NCBI GenBank assembly: GCA_012518475.1
Contig: JAAYSB010000309.1
Coordinates: 1 to 7,314, forward strand
Direction: 5' to 3'
From: Intrasporangiaceae bacterium
Lineage (GTDB): Bacteria > Actinomycetota > Actinomycetes > Actinomycetales > Dermatophilaceae
DNA: 7,314 bases
Made by a program: the position numbers and the translations under genes. Below the pieces are notes generated by a model. That model searched no databases and was not told the DNA's origin. It saw nothing but the letters and a program-made list of their open reading frames with translations. Positions 1 through 6,134 of this stretch are shown here, piece by piece; positions within the stretch are counted from its first letter, which is position 1, and each line of letters begins with the position of its first letter.

Positions 1-761
1 CCCTTGTCGATCGCGAGCCCCTCGACCTGGTGGAACGCGGGCATGTGGGTCGCGTCGAGGTCATCGGTCCGGAACACCCGGCCGGGACAGGCGATATAGA
101 GCGGGACGCCGCGCTCGAGGAGCGCCCGGGCCTGCACCGGAGAGGTATGCGTGCGCAGGACCAGGCCGGACCCCGCACCGTCTCCCCCGCCTCCGTTTTC
201 TCGCGATTGCGAGGTTCCGGAGGGGGCGGCGACATAGAAGGTGTCCTGCATCTGGCGGGCCGGGTGGTCGGCGTCGAAGTTCAGGGCGTCGAAGTTGAAC
301 CACTCGGCCTCGATCTCCGGACCCTCCGCGATCTCCCAGCCCATCCCGATGAAGATGTCGGTGATGCGGGCCGCCATGAGCTCGATCGGGTGTCGGCGGC
401 CGAGCGGCCGGCGGCCCATGGGAAGCGTGACGTCGATGGCCTCCTCGACGAGGATCCGCGCGTCGCGCTCTGCCTCGAGCTCGGTCTGGCGCGCGGCTGC
501 GGCCTGGTTGACCCGGGCCCGTGCGGCCCCGACGCGCTTGCCGGCCTCAGCCTTGGCGCTCGGCGGCAGCGCACCGATCTCCCGGTTGGCCAGGGCGAGG
601 GGCGACTTGTCCCCCTGGTGCGCCGAGCGTGCGGCCTTGAGCTCATCGAGGGACGACGCGGCGGCGAAGGCTGCGAGCGCTGCCTCGACACTGGCGTCGA
701 CGGCCTCGGGCTCGAGGGCGGCGACCTGGACGGGATCGAAGTTCGTGTTGGGGCCGGACAT
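1..761 (-). CDS. pheS: Phenylalanine--tRNA ligase alpha subunit, N-terminal part (runs off window)
   Basis: PheS pairs with PheT in an alpha2beta2 cytoplasmic enzyme that charges tRNA-Phe. 253 codons are present, open to the left edge, so the C-terminal catalytic part and any pheT are missing. Residues about 10-100 form the usual N-terminal coiled-coil tRNA-binding arm (SPLALANREIG). The catalytic core begins with DVTLP (110-114) and RRHPIELM (122-129). Then come the EGPEIE segment (146-151), LRTHTSPVQAR (202-212) and the class II motif 2 region, GRVFRTDDLDATHMPAFHQVEGL, written here in two parts: GRVFRTDDLD (227-236) and HMPAFHQVEGL (239-249). The ATG at 759-761 is chosen because MSGPN..FDPV matches the family N-terminus as I recall it; a GGAG lies 12 bases upstream (774-777). 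Residues about 179-199 form a Gly/Ser-rich insert with unusual codons. Identification is secure. Confidence 0.97.
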   Translation of the reverse strand, partial: MSGPNTNFDPVQVAALEPEAVDASVEAALAAFAAASSLDELKAARSAHQGDKSPLALANREIGALPPSAKAEAGKRVGAARARVNQAAAARQTELEAERDARILVEEAIDVTLPMGRRPLGRRHPIELMAARITDIFIGMGWEIAEGPEIEAEWFNFDALNFDADHPARQMQDTFYVAAPSGTSQSRENGGGGDGAGSGLVLRTHTSPVQARALLERGVPLYIACPGRVFRTDDLDATHMPAFHQVEGLAIDK

Positions 762-886
762 GCGTGGTTCAGTCTCCGTGGGTTTCACTCGGGATGTGAG
801 TGGTTCGCTGGTCGGTCGCGGTGACCCGCGCATACCCCATCGGCACTGCGTGTCGGTCTGTCCTAGGGGCGGTCGGGACGCGCGAA

Positions 887-931
887 AGCCTTCGGACACG
901 CCCAGATGCTGGGACAACGCGCCCGAAGGCT
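887..931 (-). promoter_or_regulatory. Nested hairpin in the presumed pheS leader
   Basis: Read on the minus strand, AGCCTTCGG (931-923) pairs perfectly with CCGAAGGCT (895-887). The stem can continue through GCGCG (922-918) with CGTGT (900-896), using two G-U pairs. An inner stem CCCAG/CTGGG (913-909 with 905-901) closes a three-base loop. The 3' side runs into TTTCGCG, which has too few U residues for a textbook intrinsic terminator. It lies about 125 bases upstream of the pheS ATG, so an attenuator-like role in pheS expression is plausible. The arms are seen directly; the function is inferred. Confidence 0.5.
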
Positions 932-953
932 AGCTAAATCGGCGACCACTCAT
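930..953 (-). CDS. Putative seven-residue leader peptide MSGRRFS upstream of pheS
   Basis: An ATG at 953-951 opens a seven-codon frame (M S G R R F S) ending in TAG at 932-930, inside the 5' arm of the hairpin at 887-931. It contains one Phe codon, TTT, an uncommon codon in a genome this GC-rich. There is no good Shine-Dalgarno sequence, but a TAGGCT hexamer at 962-967 ends eight bases before the ATG, so leaderless translation is conceivable. A ribosome stalled at the Phe codon would cover the start of the hairpin. One Phe codon is weak compared with classical Phe leader peptides, so this may be chance. Confidence 0.2.
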   Translation of the reverse strand: MSGRRFS

Positions 954-961
954 CGCGAGCC

Positions 962-967
962 AGCCTA
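962..967 (-). promoter_or_regulatory. Possible -10 box for pheS (TAGGCT)
   Basis: TAGGCT on the minus strand fits the actinobacterial TANNNT pattern and would place transcription start near 953-955, upstream of the leader hairpin. No convincing -35 box is found at 16-18 bases. This is a weak candidate. Confidence 0.25.
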
Positions 968-974
968 TCCCCTC

Positions 975-980
975 TACTGT
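975..980 (+). promoter_or_regulatory. Candidate -10 box (TACTGT) for a leaderless trpB2 transcript
   Basis: TACTGT fits TANNNT. It ends six bases before the ATG at 987, which is the spacing expected if transcription starts at the A of the start codon. No Shine-Dalgarno sequence precedes that ATG, which also fits a leaderless message. No clear -35 box is visible. The hexamer and spacing are seen directly; promoter activity is inferred. Confidence 0.4.
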
Positions 981-986
981 GCTGCT

Positions 987-2303
987 ATGACGAGCAACCC
1001 GAGCGGTGAGATGAGGAAAGCGGTTCTTCCCGAGGAGGAGATCCCGACGCACTGGTACAACCTCCTCCCCGACCTTCCCGAGCCGCTGCCGCCGCACCTG
1101 CACCCGGGCACGAAGGAGCCGGTCGGGCCGGACGACCTCGCGCCGCTGTTCCCGATGGGCCTGATCATGCAGGAGGTCAGCCCGGAGCGGTTCATCGAGA
1201 TCCCGGAGCCGGTGCGCGAGATCTACAAGCTGTGGCGACCCTCGCCGCTGTACCGCGCCCGAGGTCTGGAGAAGGCCCTCGGGACGCCGGCACGGATCTA
1301 CTACAAGTACGAGGGTGTCTCCCCGGTCGGCTCGCACAAGCCGAACACCGCTGTGGCGCAGGCGTACTACAACCACATCGACGGCGTCGAGAAGATCACG
1401 ACCGAGACCGGTGCGGGTCAGTGGGGCAGCGCCCTGTCGATGGCGTGCGCGCTGTTCGGGATGACGTGCGAGGTGTGGCAGGTCGCGGCGTCCTACGACT
1501 CCAAGCCTTACCGGCGGATGATGATCGAGACCTACGGCTCCTCGATCCACTCCTCCCCCTCCGAACTGACCGAGTCCGGCCGGCAGATGCGCAAGGACTT
1601 CCCCGACACGACCGGCTCCCTCGGCATGGCGGTCTCCGAGGCGGTCGAGGCTGCGGCGACCGATCCCGAGGCCCGCTATGCCCTCGGCTCGGTCCTCAAC
1701 CACGTCATGCTCCACCAGACGGTCATCGGTGAGGAGGTCCTCAAGCAGCTCGCGATGTTCGGCGAGAAGCAGGCTGATGTCGTCTTCGGGTGCGCCGGAG
1801 GCGGGTCGAACCTCGCCGGACTGACCTTCCCGCTGCTGCGGGAGAACCTCGCCGGGACCACGACCTCCCGGCTCGTCGCCGTGGAGCCCGCCGCCTGCCC
1901 GTCGATGACGCAGGGCAGCTATGAGTACGACCACGGTGACGTCGCGGGCCTGACCCCACTCATGAAGATGTACACCCTCGGCCGCGACTTCGTCCCCGAC
2001 CCCATCCACGCCGGCGGCCTGCGCTATCACGCGATGAGCCCGATGGTCAGTCACGTCGTCCACCTCGGCCTCATGGACGCCATGGCCGTTGACCAGGACG
2101 AGGCCTTCGCGGCCGGCGTCGAGTTCGCCCGCGCCGAGGGGCTCATCCCCGCACCCGAGTCCACCCACGCCGTCGCCGGAGCGCTCCGAGAAGCGCGAGC
2201 CTGCGCCGAGTCCGGGGAGGAGAAGTCGATCCTCATCGGCCTCTCCGGCACCGGCGTCCTCGACCTGCCCGCCTACCAGGACTACCTCTCACACCGGTCC
2301 TGA
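987..2303 (+). CDS. TrpB2-type (TrpB-like) PLP-dependent tryptophan synthase beta subunit
   Basis: Fold type II PLP enzyme of the long TrpB2 branch, expected to condense indole with L-serine to L-tryptophan. It has 438 residues, a normal length for this branch. The branch-typical N-terminus is present (IPTHWYNLLPDLPEPLPP, 19-36). The PLP Schiff-base lysine is K118 in GSHKPN. ETGAGQWGSA (140-149) follows, then the glycine-rich phosphate-binding loop GCAGGGSNLAG (268-278), ACPSMTQG (303-310), GLRYHAMSP (344-352) and a C-terminal GLSGTG. No trpA or other trp gene is adjacent; TrpB2 proteins often lie apart from trpA. The ATG at 987 is preferred for its leaderless -10 spacing. An in-frame ATG at 1011, just before RKAVLPEEEIP, is a serious alternative; the ATG at 906 lies inside the pheS leader hairpin and is unlikely. 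The true physiological substrate is uncertain. Confidence 0.93.
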   Translation: MTSNPSGEMRKAVLPEEEIPTHWYNLLPDLPEPLPPHLHPGTKEPVGPDDLAPLFPMGLIMQEVSPERFIEIPEPVREIYKLWRPSPLYRARGLEKALGTPARIYYKYEGVSPVGSHKPNTAVAQAYYNHIDGVEKITTETGAGQWGSALSMACALFGMTCEVWQVAASYDSKPYRRMMIETYGSSIHSSPSELTESGRQMRKDFPDTTGSLGMAVSEAVEAAATDPEARYALGSVLNHVMLHQTVIGEEVLKQLAMFGEKQADVVFGCAGGGSNLAGLTFPLLRENLAGTTTSRLVAVEPAACPSMTQGSYEYDHGDVAGLTPLMKMYTLGRDFVPDPIHAGGLRYHAMSPMVSHVVHLGLMDAMAVDQDEAFAAGVEFARAEGLIPAPESTHAVAGALREARACAESGEEKSILIGLSGTGVLDLPAYQDYLSHRS

Positions 2304-2324
2304 GCGGTGGGGCAGGATGGCGCC

Positions 2325-2702
2325 ATGGCTGGCACTCCTGAGACACAGACCGCTGACGTGACCGTCCTGCACAACCCACGGTGCTCGACTAGTCGGTATG
2401 CGGTGGACACCTTGAGCGACGCCGGCGTCAGCCACGATGTCGTCCGCTATCTCACCGATCCTCTCGACGAGGCGGCCCTGCGCGAGCTCATCGGCAAGCT
2501 GGAGGACCCCGTGACGGACCTGGTCCGGCGGGACCCCGGCTTCGAGCGGGCTGGGCTGACCGAGGCGGATGTCGCCGACGAGGAGGGCGTCATCCGCACC
2601 CTTCTGGCCCACCCCGAGGTGATGCAGCGGCCGGTCCTCGTCACCCCGGAGCGTGCGTTCATCGGGCGACCGAGGTCGAGGGTGGCCGAGCTGCTGCCCT
2701 GA
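2325..2702 (+). CDS. arsC: ArsC-family arsenate reductase (glutaredoxin-type)
   Basis: Small 125-residue protein of the ArsC/Spx thioredoxin-like family, predicted to reduce arsenate to arsenite in the cytoplasm using glutaredoxin or a similar thiol donor. The active-site motif HNPRCSTSR gives the nucleophile C20. The oxyanion-binding arginines of E. coli ArsC (R60, R94, R107) appear to correspond to R68 or R69 in LVRRD, R102 in QRPVLVTP and R115 in GRPRSRV. The protein is somewhat shorter than the E. coli enzyme, stopping at the AELLP end of the core fold. The ATG is preceded by AGGA at 2314-2317, seven bases upstream; an in-frame GTG at 2307 is less favourable. It begins 21 bases after the trpB2 stop, so co-transcription is likely. 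No arsR, arsB or acr3 is nearby, so a housekeeping redox role is possible. Its 3' end overlaps the opposing kinase gene. Confidence 0.9.
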   Translation: MAGTPETQTADVTVLHNPRCSTSRYAVDTLSDAGVSHDVVRYLTDPLDEAALRELIGKLEDPVTDLVRRDPGFERAGLTEADVADEEGVIRTLLAHPEVMQRPVLVTPERAFIGRPRSRVAELLP

Positions 2703-3864
2703 CGGCCGCCTCAGCCACTGCGGGGCTAGGAGGGGGGCGGCTCGGGGCCCAGCTCCCGGGGTTGGCGGTGACGTTGGCCGGCAGCAGCGCCTCGATCATG
2801 GCACCATCGCCACCGCGGCGCTCGCCGATTCGGACGACGCCGCCATGGGCCTGGATGAGACCTCGCACGAGGAACAGGCCCAGCCCGGTGCCGGACGTCG
2901 AGCCGCCCCGCCAGAGACGGGAGAAGACCAGCTCGCGCTCCTCCTCGGGTATGCCCTCGCCCTCGTCACAGACACAGATCCGGATGCCGGGCTCACCACT
3001 GGGCATCAGCGCGGACTCCGCCTCGAGGCAGACCGTCCCGGACCCGTGCAGCAGAGCGTTCTCGACGAGGTTGGTGATGACCTGGTCCAGCCGGTCAGGG
3101 TCGGCCCAGACCTCAGGGAGCTCACGGTCCACCCGGACGGTGAACCGGTCCGGCTCCTGACCGCTGGCGATCTGGCGGCTCACCTGCGCGGTGAAGAGCG
3201 CCTCGATGTCGACCGGCCGGGGCCTGATCCGCAGGGAGTGCGCGTCGATGCGCGAGACGTCGAGGAGCTCGGAGACCAGCCGGGAGACGCGCTCGGCGTC
3301 ACCCTTGATGGTGCGCAGCATGGTGCGCCGGTCCGTGTCGTCGAACCGGTCCCAGTGCTGGAGCAGCATGCCGGAGAAGCCGGTGACCCCGGCGATGGGC
3401 GAGCGCAGCTCGTGCGCGACGGTGGTGAGCAGATCGGCCATCGCCCGCTCGGCCCGCACCCGTCCGGCTGCATCGCGCATGCTGAGGATGACGGCGAGCA
3501 CAGACCCGTCGGGATGGCGCATGTACTTGGCTGTGAGGAGCACGGTGCACCCGTTGGGCAGCACCAGCATCCGCTCCCGATGGCCGGTGACGATGTTGAG
3601 GGTCTGCCACGGATCGGCGAAGTCCCACCACGCTCGCCCCTGCATGTCCCGGAACGGGAGAGCCTCGGCCAGCCGCCGACCGCGCAGCTCCTCGCGGGGG
3701 ACGCCGGAGACCGTCTCGGCCCGACTGTTGACGAAGTCGATGACGCCCTCGGCATCGACAGTGACGACACCGTCCGGGTGGAACTCGGCAGCAGCGATGG
3801 CCAGGGCATACATCGCCTCCAGCTCGGCCACGGTCGCGCGCGGCGCCGACTCCCCGGTGCTCAC
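2659..3864 (-). CDS. Cytoplasmic PAS-domain sensor histidine kinase (orphan)
   Basis: 401 residues with no signal peptide or membrane segment, so a soluble sensor. Residues about 17-130 form a PAS-like domain (FHPDGVVTVDAEGVIDFVN, then GHRERMLVLPNG). The HisKA dimerisation domain carries the phospho-accepting H151 in VAHELRSP. The HATPase domain has its N box at NLVENALLHG (265-274), G1 at DEGEGIP (300-306), an F-box-like VFSRLWRGG and G2 at GTGLGLFLVRG (325-335). All catalytic boxes look intact. No response regulator is present in the window. It starts at a GTG 35 bases after the methyltransferase stop, with GGAGG at 3880-3884, which is 15 bases away, so the start is tentative. The last 37 or so residues are a Pro/Ala-rich tail, and its coding DNA overlaps arsC by 44 bases on the opposite strand. 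The ligand or signal cannot be told. Confidence 0.92.
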   Translation of the reverse strand: MSTGESAPRATVAELEAMYALAIAAAEFHPDGVVTVDAEGVIDFVNSRAETVSGVPREELRGRRLAEALPFRDMQGRAWWDFADPWQTLNIVTGHRERMLVLPNGCTVLLTAKYMRHPDGSVLAVILSMRDAAGRVRAERAMADLLTTVAHELRSPIAGVTGFSGMLLQHWDRFDDTDRRTMLRTIKGDAERVSRLVSELLDVSRIDAHSLRIRPRPVDIEALFTAQVSRQIASGQEPDRFTVRVDRELPEVWADPDRLDQVITNLVENALLHGSGTVCLEAESALMPSGEPGIRICVCDEGEGIPEEERELVFSRLWRGGSTSGTGLGLFLVRGLIQAHGGVVRIGERRGGDGAMIEALLPANVTANPGSWAPSRPPPSPAVAEAAVRAAARPPSTSVAR

Positions 3865-3899
3865 GCGCCCAACCTACTGCCTCCGGCTGACAACGAGGT

Positions 3900-4724
3900 C
3901 TACACACCGTGAGCGGTCTGGCGACCGGGTGCGAGCGCCGACCCCAGACCCGAGGCATAGAGGCAGATCGTGGCCGCCATCGCGAGGTTGAGGGACTCCA
4001 CCCGCTCGTGGATCGGGACCCGGACGACTTCGTCGCACTGAGCACGCAGGTCGGCGGGCAGACCCCAGGCCTCGTTGCCCATGACCCAGGCGTGTGGGGT
4101 CCGCAGGTCGACCTCGGGAAGCAGGACCTCTCCATGCCCGTCAGCAGCCAGGGTGCGCACACCACTATCGCGCAGCGCCCGGAGCGTCGCCTCGATCGGC
4201 AGTCCCCGAACCACGGGCAGGTGGAACAACGACCCGGCAGTCGAGCGGACGACCTTCGGCGACGTGACATCGACCGAGGACTCGCTGATGAGGACCGCGT
4301 CAGCACCCATCGCGTCGGCGGCCCTGATGACGGTGCCGAGGTTGCCGGGGTCGCGCACGTTGGTGAGGAAGACGAGCAGACGCGGGGCACCGGCCAGCAC
4401 CGTGGCCAGCTCGGTCACCGTGTCCGTGACGACGGCGATCATTCCCTGCGGACTCTCCGAGTCCGCCATGGCCGCGAGGACCTCGTCACTGGCCTCGTGG
4501 ACGAAGACACCGGCCTGCAGAGCCGGGTCGATGATGTCCGAGGCGTAGCGGCCTGCGGCGGCGCGCGTCGCATACAGATCGACGATCCGGCCGGGGGCGT
4601 GGCGGACGGCCTCTCGCACGCCCTGGGGTCCTTCGACGACGAAGCGGCCGGTGCGTTCCCGCACCGACCGCTTCGTCAGGGAGCGGACCGACTTGACCCG
4701 GTCTGCCCGTGGGTTGTTCAGCAC
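3900..4724 (-). CDS. TrmH/SpoU-family RNA 2'-O-methyltransferase
   Basis: 274-residue SPOUT methyltransferase that uses S-adenosylmethionine to methylate a ribose 2'-OH, most likely in 23S rRNA. The N-terminal part (about 5-100) resembles the SpoU substrate-binding domain, with NPRADRVKSVRSL and RFVVEGPQGVREA. The catalytic domain has motif 1 at NVRDPGNLGTVIRAADA (122-138, with R134), motif 2 at VMGNEAWGLP (214-223) and motif 3 at VPIHERVESLNLAMAAT (236-252), which form the trefoil-knot SAM site. It starts at GTG (4722-4724), 17 bases after rplT, with no clear Shine-Dalgarno sequence, so translational coupling to rplT is likely. The next methyltransferase-like start would lose conserved residues. 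The position after rplT matches tsnR-type genes in other Actinobacteria. The exact target nucleotide cannot be assigned, and a thiostrepton-resistance role is not implied. Confidence 0.93.
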   Translation of the reverse strand: MLNNPRADRVKSVRSLTKRSVRERTGRFVVEGPQGVREAVRHAPGRIVDLYATRAAAGRYASDIIDPALQAGVFVHEASDEVLAAMADSESPQGMIAVVTDTVTELATVLAGAPRLLVFLTNVRDPGNLGTVIRAADAMGADAVLISESSVDVTSPKVVRSTAGSLFHLPVVRGLPIEATLRALRDSGVRTLAADGHGEVLLPEVDLRTPHAWVMGNEAWGLPADLRAQCDEVVRVPIHERVESLNLAMAATICLYASGLGSALAPGRQTAHGV

Positions 4725-4733
4725 TGGTGCTGA
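4718..4733. repeat. 16-base palindrome between rplT and the methyltransferase
   Basis: TCAGCAC (4718-4724) and GTGCTGA (4727-4733) are perfect inverted repeats separated by two bases. The palindrome contains the GTG start of the methyltransferase and sits nine bases beyond the rplT stop. In RNA it could be a small hairpin that hides the start, but the two-base centre means at least one pair must open. It may be chance or a protein site. Confidence 0.45.
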
Positions 4734-4741
4734 GGACCGAC

Positions 4742-5131
4742 TCAGGCGTCGGCCCCGGCCGCGACCTTGTCGGTCGCCGGGACGTTGGCCTTGGCGATCT
4801 CGACGAGCGCGGCGAACGCAGCAGCGTCATTGACGGCCAGGTCGGCGAGGATGCGGCGGTCGACCTCGACCTCGGCGGCCTTCAGACCCTGGATGAACCG
4901 GTTGTAGGTCATGCCGTTGGCGCGGGCCGCGGCGTTGATCCGCTGGATCCACAGGCGACGGAAGTCACCCTTCTTGGCGCGACGGTCCCGGTAGGCATAG
5001 CCGAGCGAGTGGGTGACCTGCTCCTTGGCCTTGCGGTACAGACGCGAGCGCTGGCCGCGGTAGCCGCTGGCCTGCTCGAGAACGGTACGACGCTTCTTCT
5101 GGGCGTTGACTGCCCGCTTCACGCGTGCCAC
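4742..5131 (-). CDS. rplT: 50S ribosomal protein L20
   Basis: 129-residue basic protein needed for early assembly of the large subunit through binding to 23S rRNA. The hallmark N-terminus is present (ARVKRAVNAQKKRR), followed by SGYRGQRSRLYRKAKEQV, RDRRAKKGDFRRLWI and RINAAARANGMTYNRFI, which together cover the L20 fold. The C-terminal tail after the core is slightly extended and Ala-rich. It starts at GTG (5129-5131) behind a strong GAAGGAG at 5138-5144 with a six-base spacer, 41 bases after rpmI. In Bacillus and E. coli, L20 represses its own operon through leader RNA or the infC-rpmI region. Whether that happens here is unknown, although the infC leader is structured. Confidence 0.99.
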   Translation of the reverse strand: MARVKRAVNAQKKRRTVLEQASGYRGQRSRLYRKAKEQVTHSLGYAYRDRRAKKGDFRRLWIQRINAAARANGMTYNRFIQGLKAAEVEVDRRILADLAVNDAAAFAALVEIAKANVPATDKVAAGADA

Positions 5132-5172
5132 GTGATTCTCCTTCTAGCTTCTTCGGATTCGGGGGCAGTCGG

Positions 5173-5367
5173 TCAGCGACCGAGCATCTTCTTGACGGCC
5201 TTGGTGTCAGCGGGGCTGACCACGACGTCCTTGGAGAGGGCGCGCGCCTTCTGCGGCGTCTTCTCGTGGAACTTGTGGACCACGCCGGCCCGCTCGCGCA
5301 TGATCTTGCCCGAGCCGGTGACACGGAAGCGCTTCTTGGCGCCGCTGTGGGTCTTGTTCTTCGGCAT
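5173..5367 (-). CDS. rpmI: 50S ribosomal protein L35
   Basis: 64-residue, very basic large-subunit protein of standard length. The typical start PKNKTHSGAKKRFRVTGSGK is followed by RAGVVHKF and a C-terminal KAVKKMLGR. The ATG at 5365-5367 has GAAGGAG at 5378-5384 with a ten-base spacer. It lies between infC and rplT, the universal order of this operon. The 94-base gap to infC contains a GC-rich near-palindrome, GCCTGCCGGCGGGC, which could contribute to local RNA structure. Nothing is unusual in the protein. Confidence 0.99.
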   Translation of the reverse strand: MPKNKTHSGAKKRFRVTGSGKIMRERAGVVHKFHEKTPQKARALSKDVVVSPADTKAVKKMLGR

Positions 5368-5461
5368 GGCTGCCGATCTCCTTCGTGTTCGCGCGCCCGC
5401 CGGCAGGCAGGTGCGTGGTGTGTGATTCCTCGGATACGTCGTGGGCGCCCGGACCGCGTGG

Positions 5462-6100
5462 TCAGGACGCGGCGGTCTCGGGACCGACATCCTCTCCGGT
5501 CGGCTCGGCAGAGTCGGCGGCAACGGAGTGGTCATCCGCGACGCGGGCGGCCTCGTCGCGCTTGCGACGCTGCTCGGCCTTGGCCTCGGACTTCTTGCGG
5601 GTCGGAGCGATGACCATGACCATGTTGCGGCCGTCCTGCTTCGGCTGCGACTCGACGACACCGAGCTCGGCGATGTCCTCGGCCAGCCGCTGGAGGAGGC
5701 GGAAACCGAGCTCCGGGCGCGACTGCTCGCGGCCACGGAACATGATCGTCACCTTGACCTTGTCCCCACCCTTGAGGAACCGCTCGACGTGGCCCTTCTT
5801 CGTGCCGTAGTCGTGCGGGTCGATCTTCGGGCGGAGCTTGATCTCCTTGATGACCGTATTCACTTGGTTCTTGCGGGCCTCCCGGGCCTTCATGGCGGCT
5901 TCGTACTTGTACTTGCCGAAGTCCATGAGCTTGGCGACGGGGGGCTTGGCCATGGGGGCCACCTCGACGAGGTCGAGGTCTGCCTCGGCGGCGAGGCGCA
6001 GGGCGTCCTCGACGCGGACGATGCCGACCTGCTCACCGTTGGGTCCGACGAGGCGCACCTCGGGGACCCGGATGCGCTCGTTGATGCGGGGCTCGCTGAT
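5462..6100 (-). CDS. infC: Translation initiation factor IF-3 (probable AUC start)
   Basis: IF3 binds the 30S subunit, prevents premature 50S joining and proofreads start codon and initiator tRNA. From the proposed start it has 212 residues. The N-terminal domain carries RINERIRVPEVRLVGPNGEQ and DLDLVEVAPMAKPPVAKLMD. A linker with KYKYEAAMKAREARKNQ follows, then the C-terminal domain (KEIKLRPKIDPHDYGTKK, MFRGREQSRPELG, KQDGRNMVMVIAP) and an acidic actinobacterial tail. Homology begins at ISEPRIN. The codon there is ATC (6098-6100), with AAGGAG at 6107-6112 and a six-base spacer. Upstream in-frame candidates are GTG at 6142, which lies within a hairpin, ATG at 6181, within the terminator loop, and 6343; none has a good ribosome site. 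Automated annotation might choose the GTG. Identity is certain; the start is strongly but not finally supported. Confidence 0.95.
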   Translation of the reverse strand: MSEPRINERIRVPEVRLVGPNGEQVGIVRVEDALRLAAEADLDLVEVAPMAKPPVAKLMDFGKYKYEAAMKAREARKNQVNTVIKEIKLRPKIDPHDYGTKKGHVERFLKGGDKVKVTIMFRGREQSRPELGFRLLQRLAEDIAELGVVESQPKQDGRNMVMVIAPTRKKSEAKAEQRRKRDEAARVADDHSVAADSAEPTGEDVGPETAAS

Positions 6101-6106
6101 GTGCTG

Positions 6107-6112
6107 CTCCTT
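6107..6112 (-). promoter_or_regulatory. Shine-Dalgarno site that selects the infC AUC start
   Basis: AAGGAG on the minus strand is followed by six bases and then ATC at 6100-6098. It is the only strong ribosome-binding site upstream of the IF3 homology, and no ATG, GTG or TTG lies at the right distance. Confidence 0.75.
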
Positions 6113-6134
6113 CGAACGTGCTGTTCTGTGGGTG

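Noticed and set aside
762..833. In-frame upstream ATG for pheS at 833
   Set aside because: The family N-terminus aligns with the ATG at 761; the 24 extra residues look like translated leader.
769..840. 23-codon minus-strand frame (starts MGYARV) ending seven bases before pheS
   Set aside because: It has no Phe codons, no clear ribosome site and no other sign of being translated; it could be chance.
930..2168. Long 412-codon open frame on the minus strand opposite trpB2
   Set aside because: It is antisense to a clearly conserved PLP enzyme, its product is Arg/Gly/His-rich with no recognisable domain, and long shadow frames are expected in high-GC DNA.
2307..2324. GTG start six codons upstream for arsC
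   Set aside because: The ATG at 2325 has AGGA at a better spacing, and the extra residues precede the family core.
2653..3912. 419-codon plus-strand frame opposite the histidine kinase
   Set aside because: The kinase strand carries all conserved kinase boxes; the opposing product has no recognisable motif.
3909..4733. 274-codon plus-strand frame opposite the methyltransferase
   Set aside because: It mirrors the methyltransferase gene and shows no family features or ribosome site.
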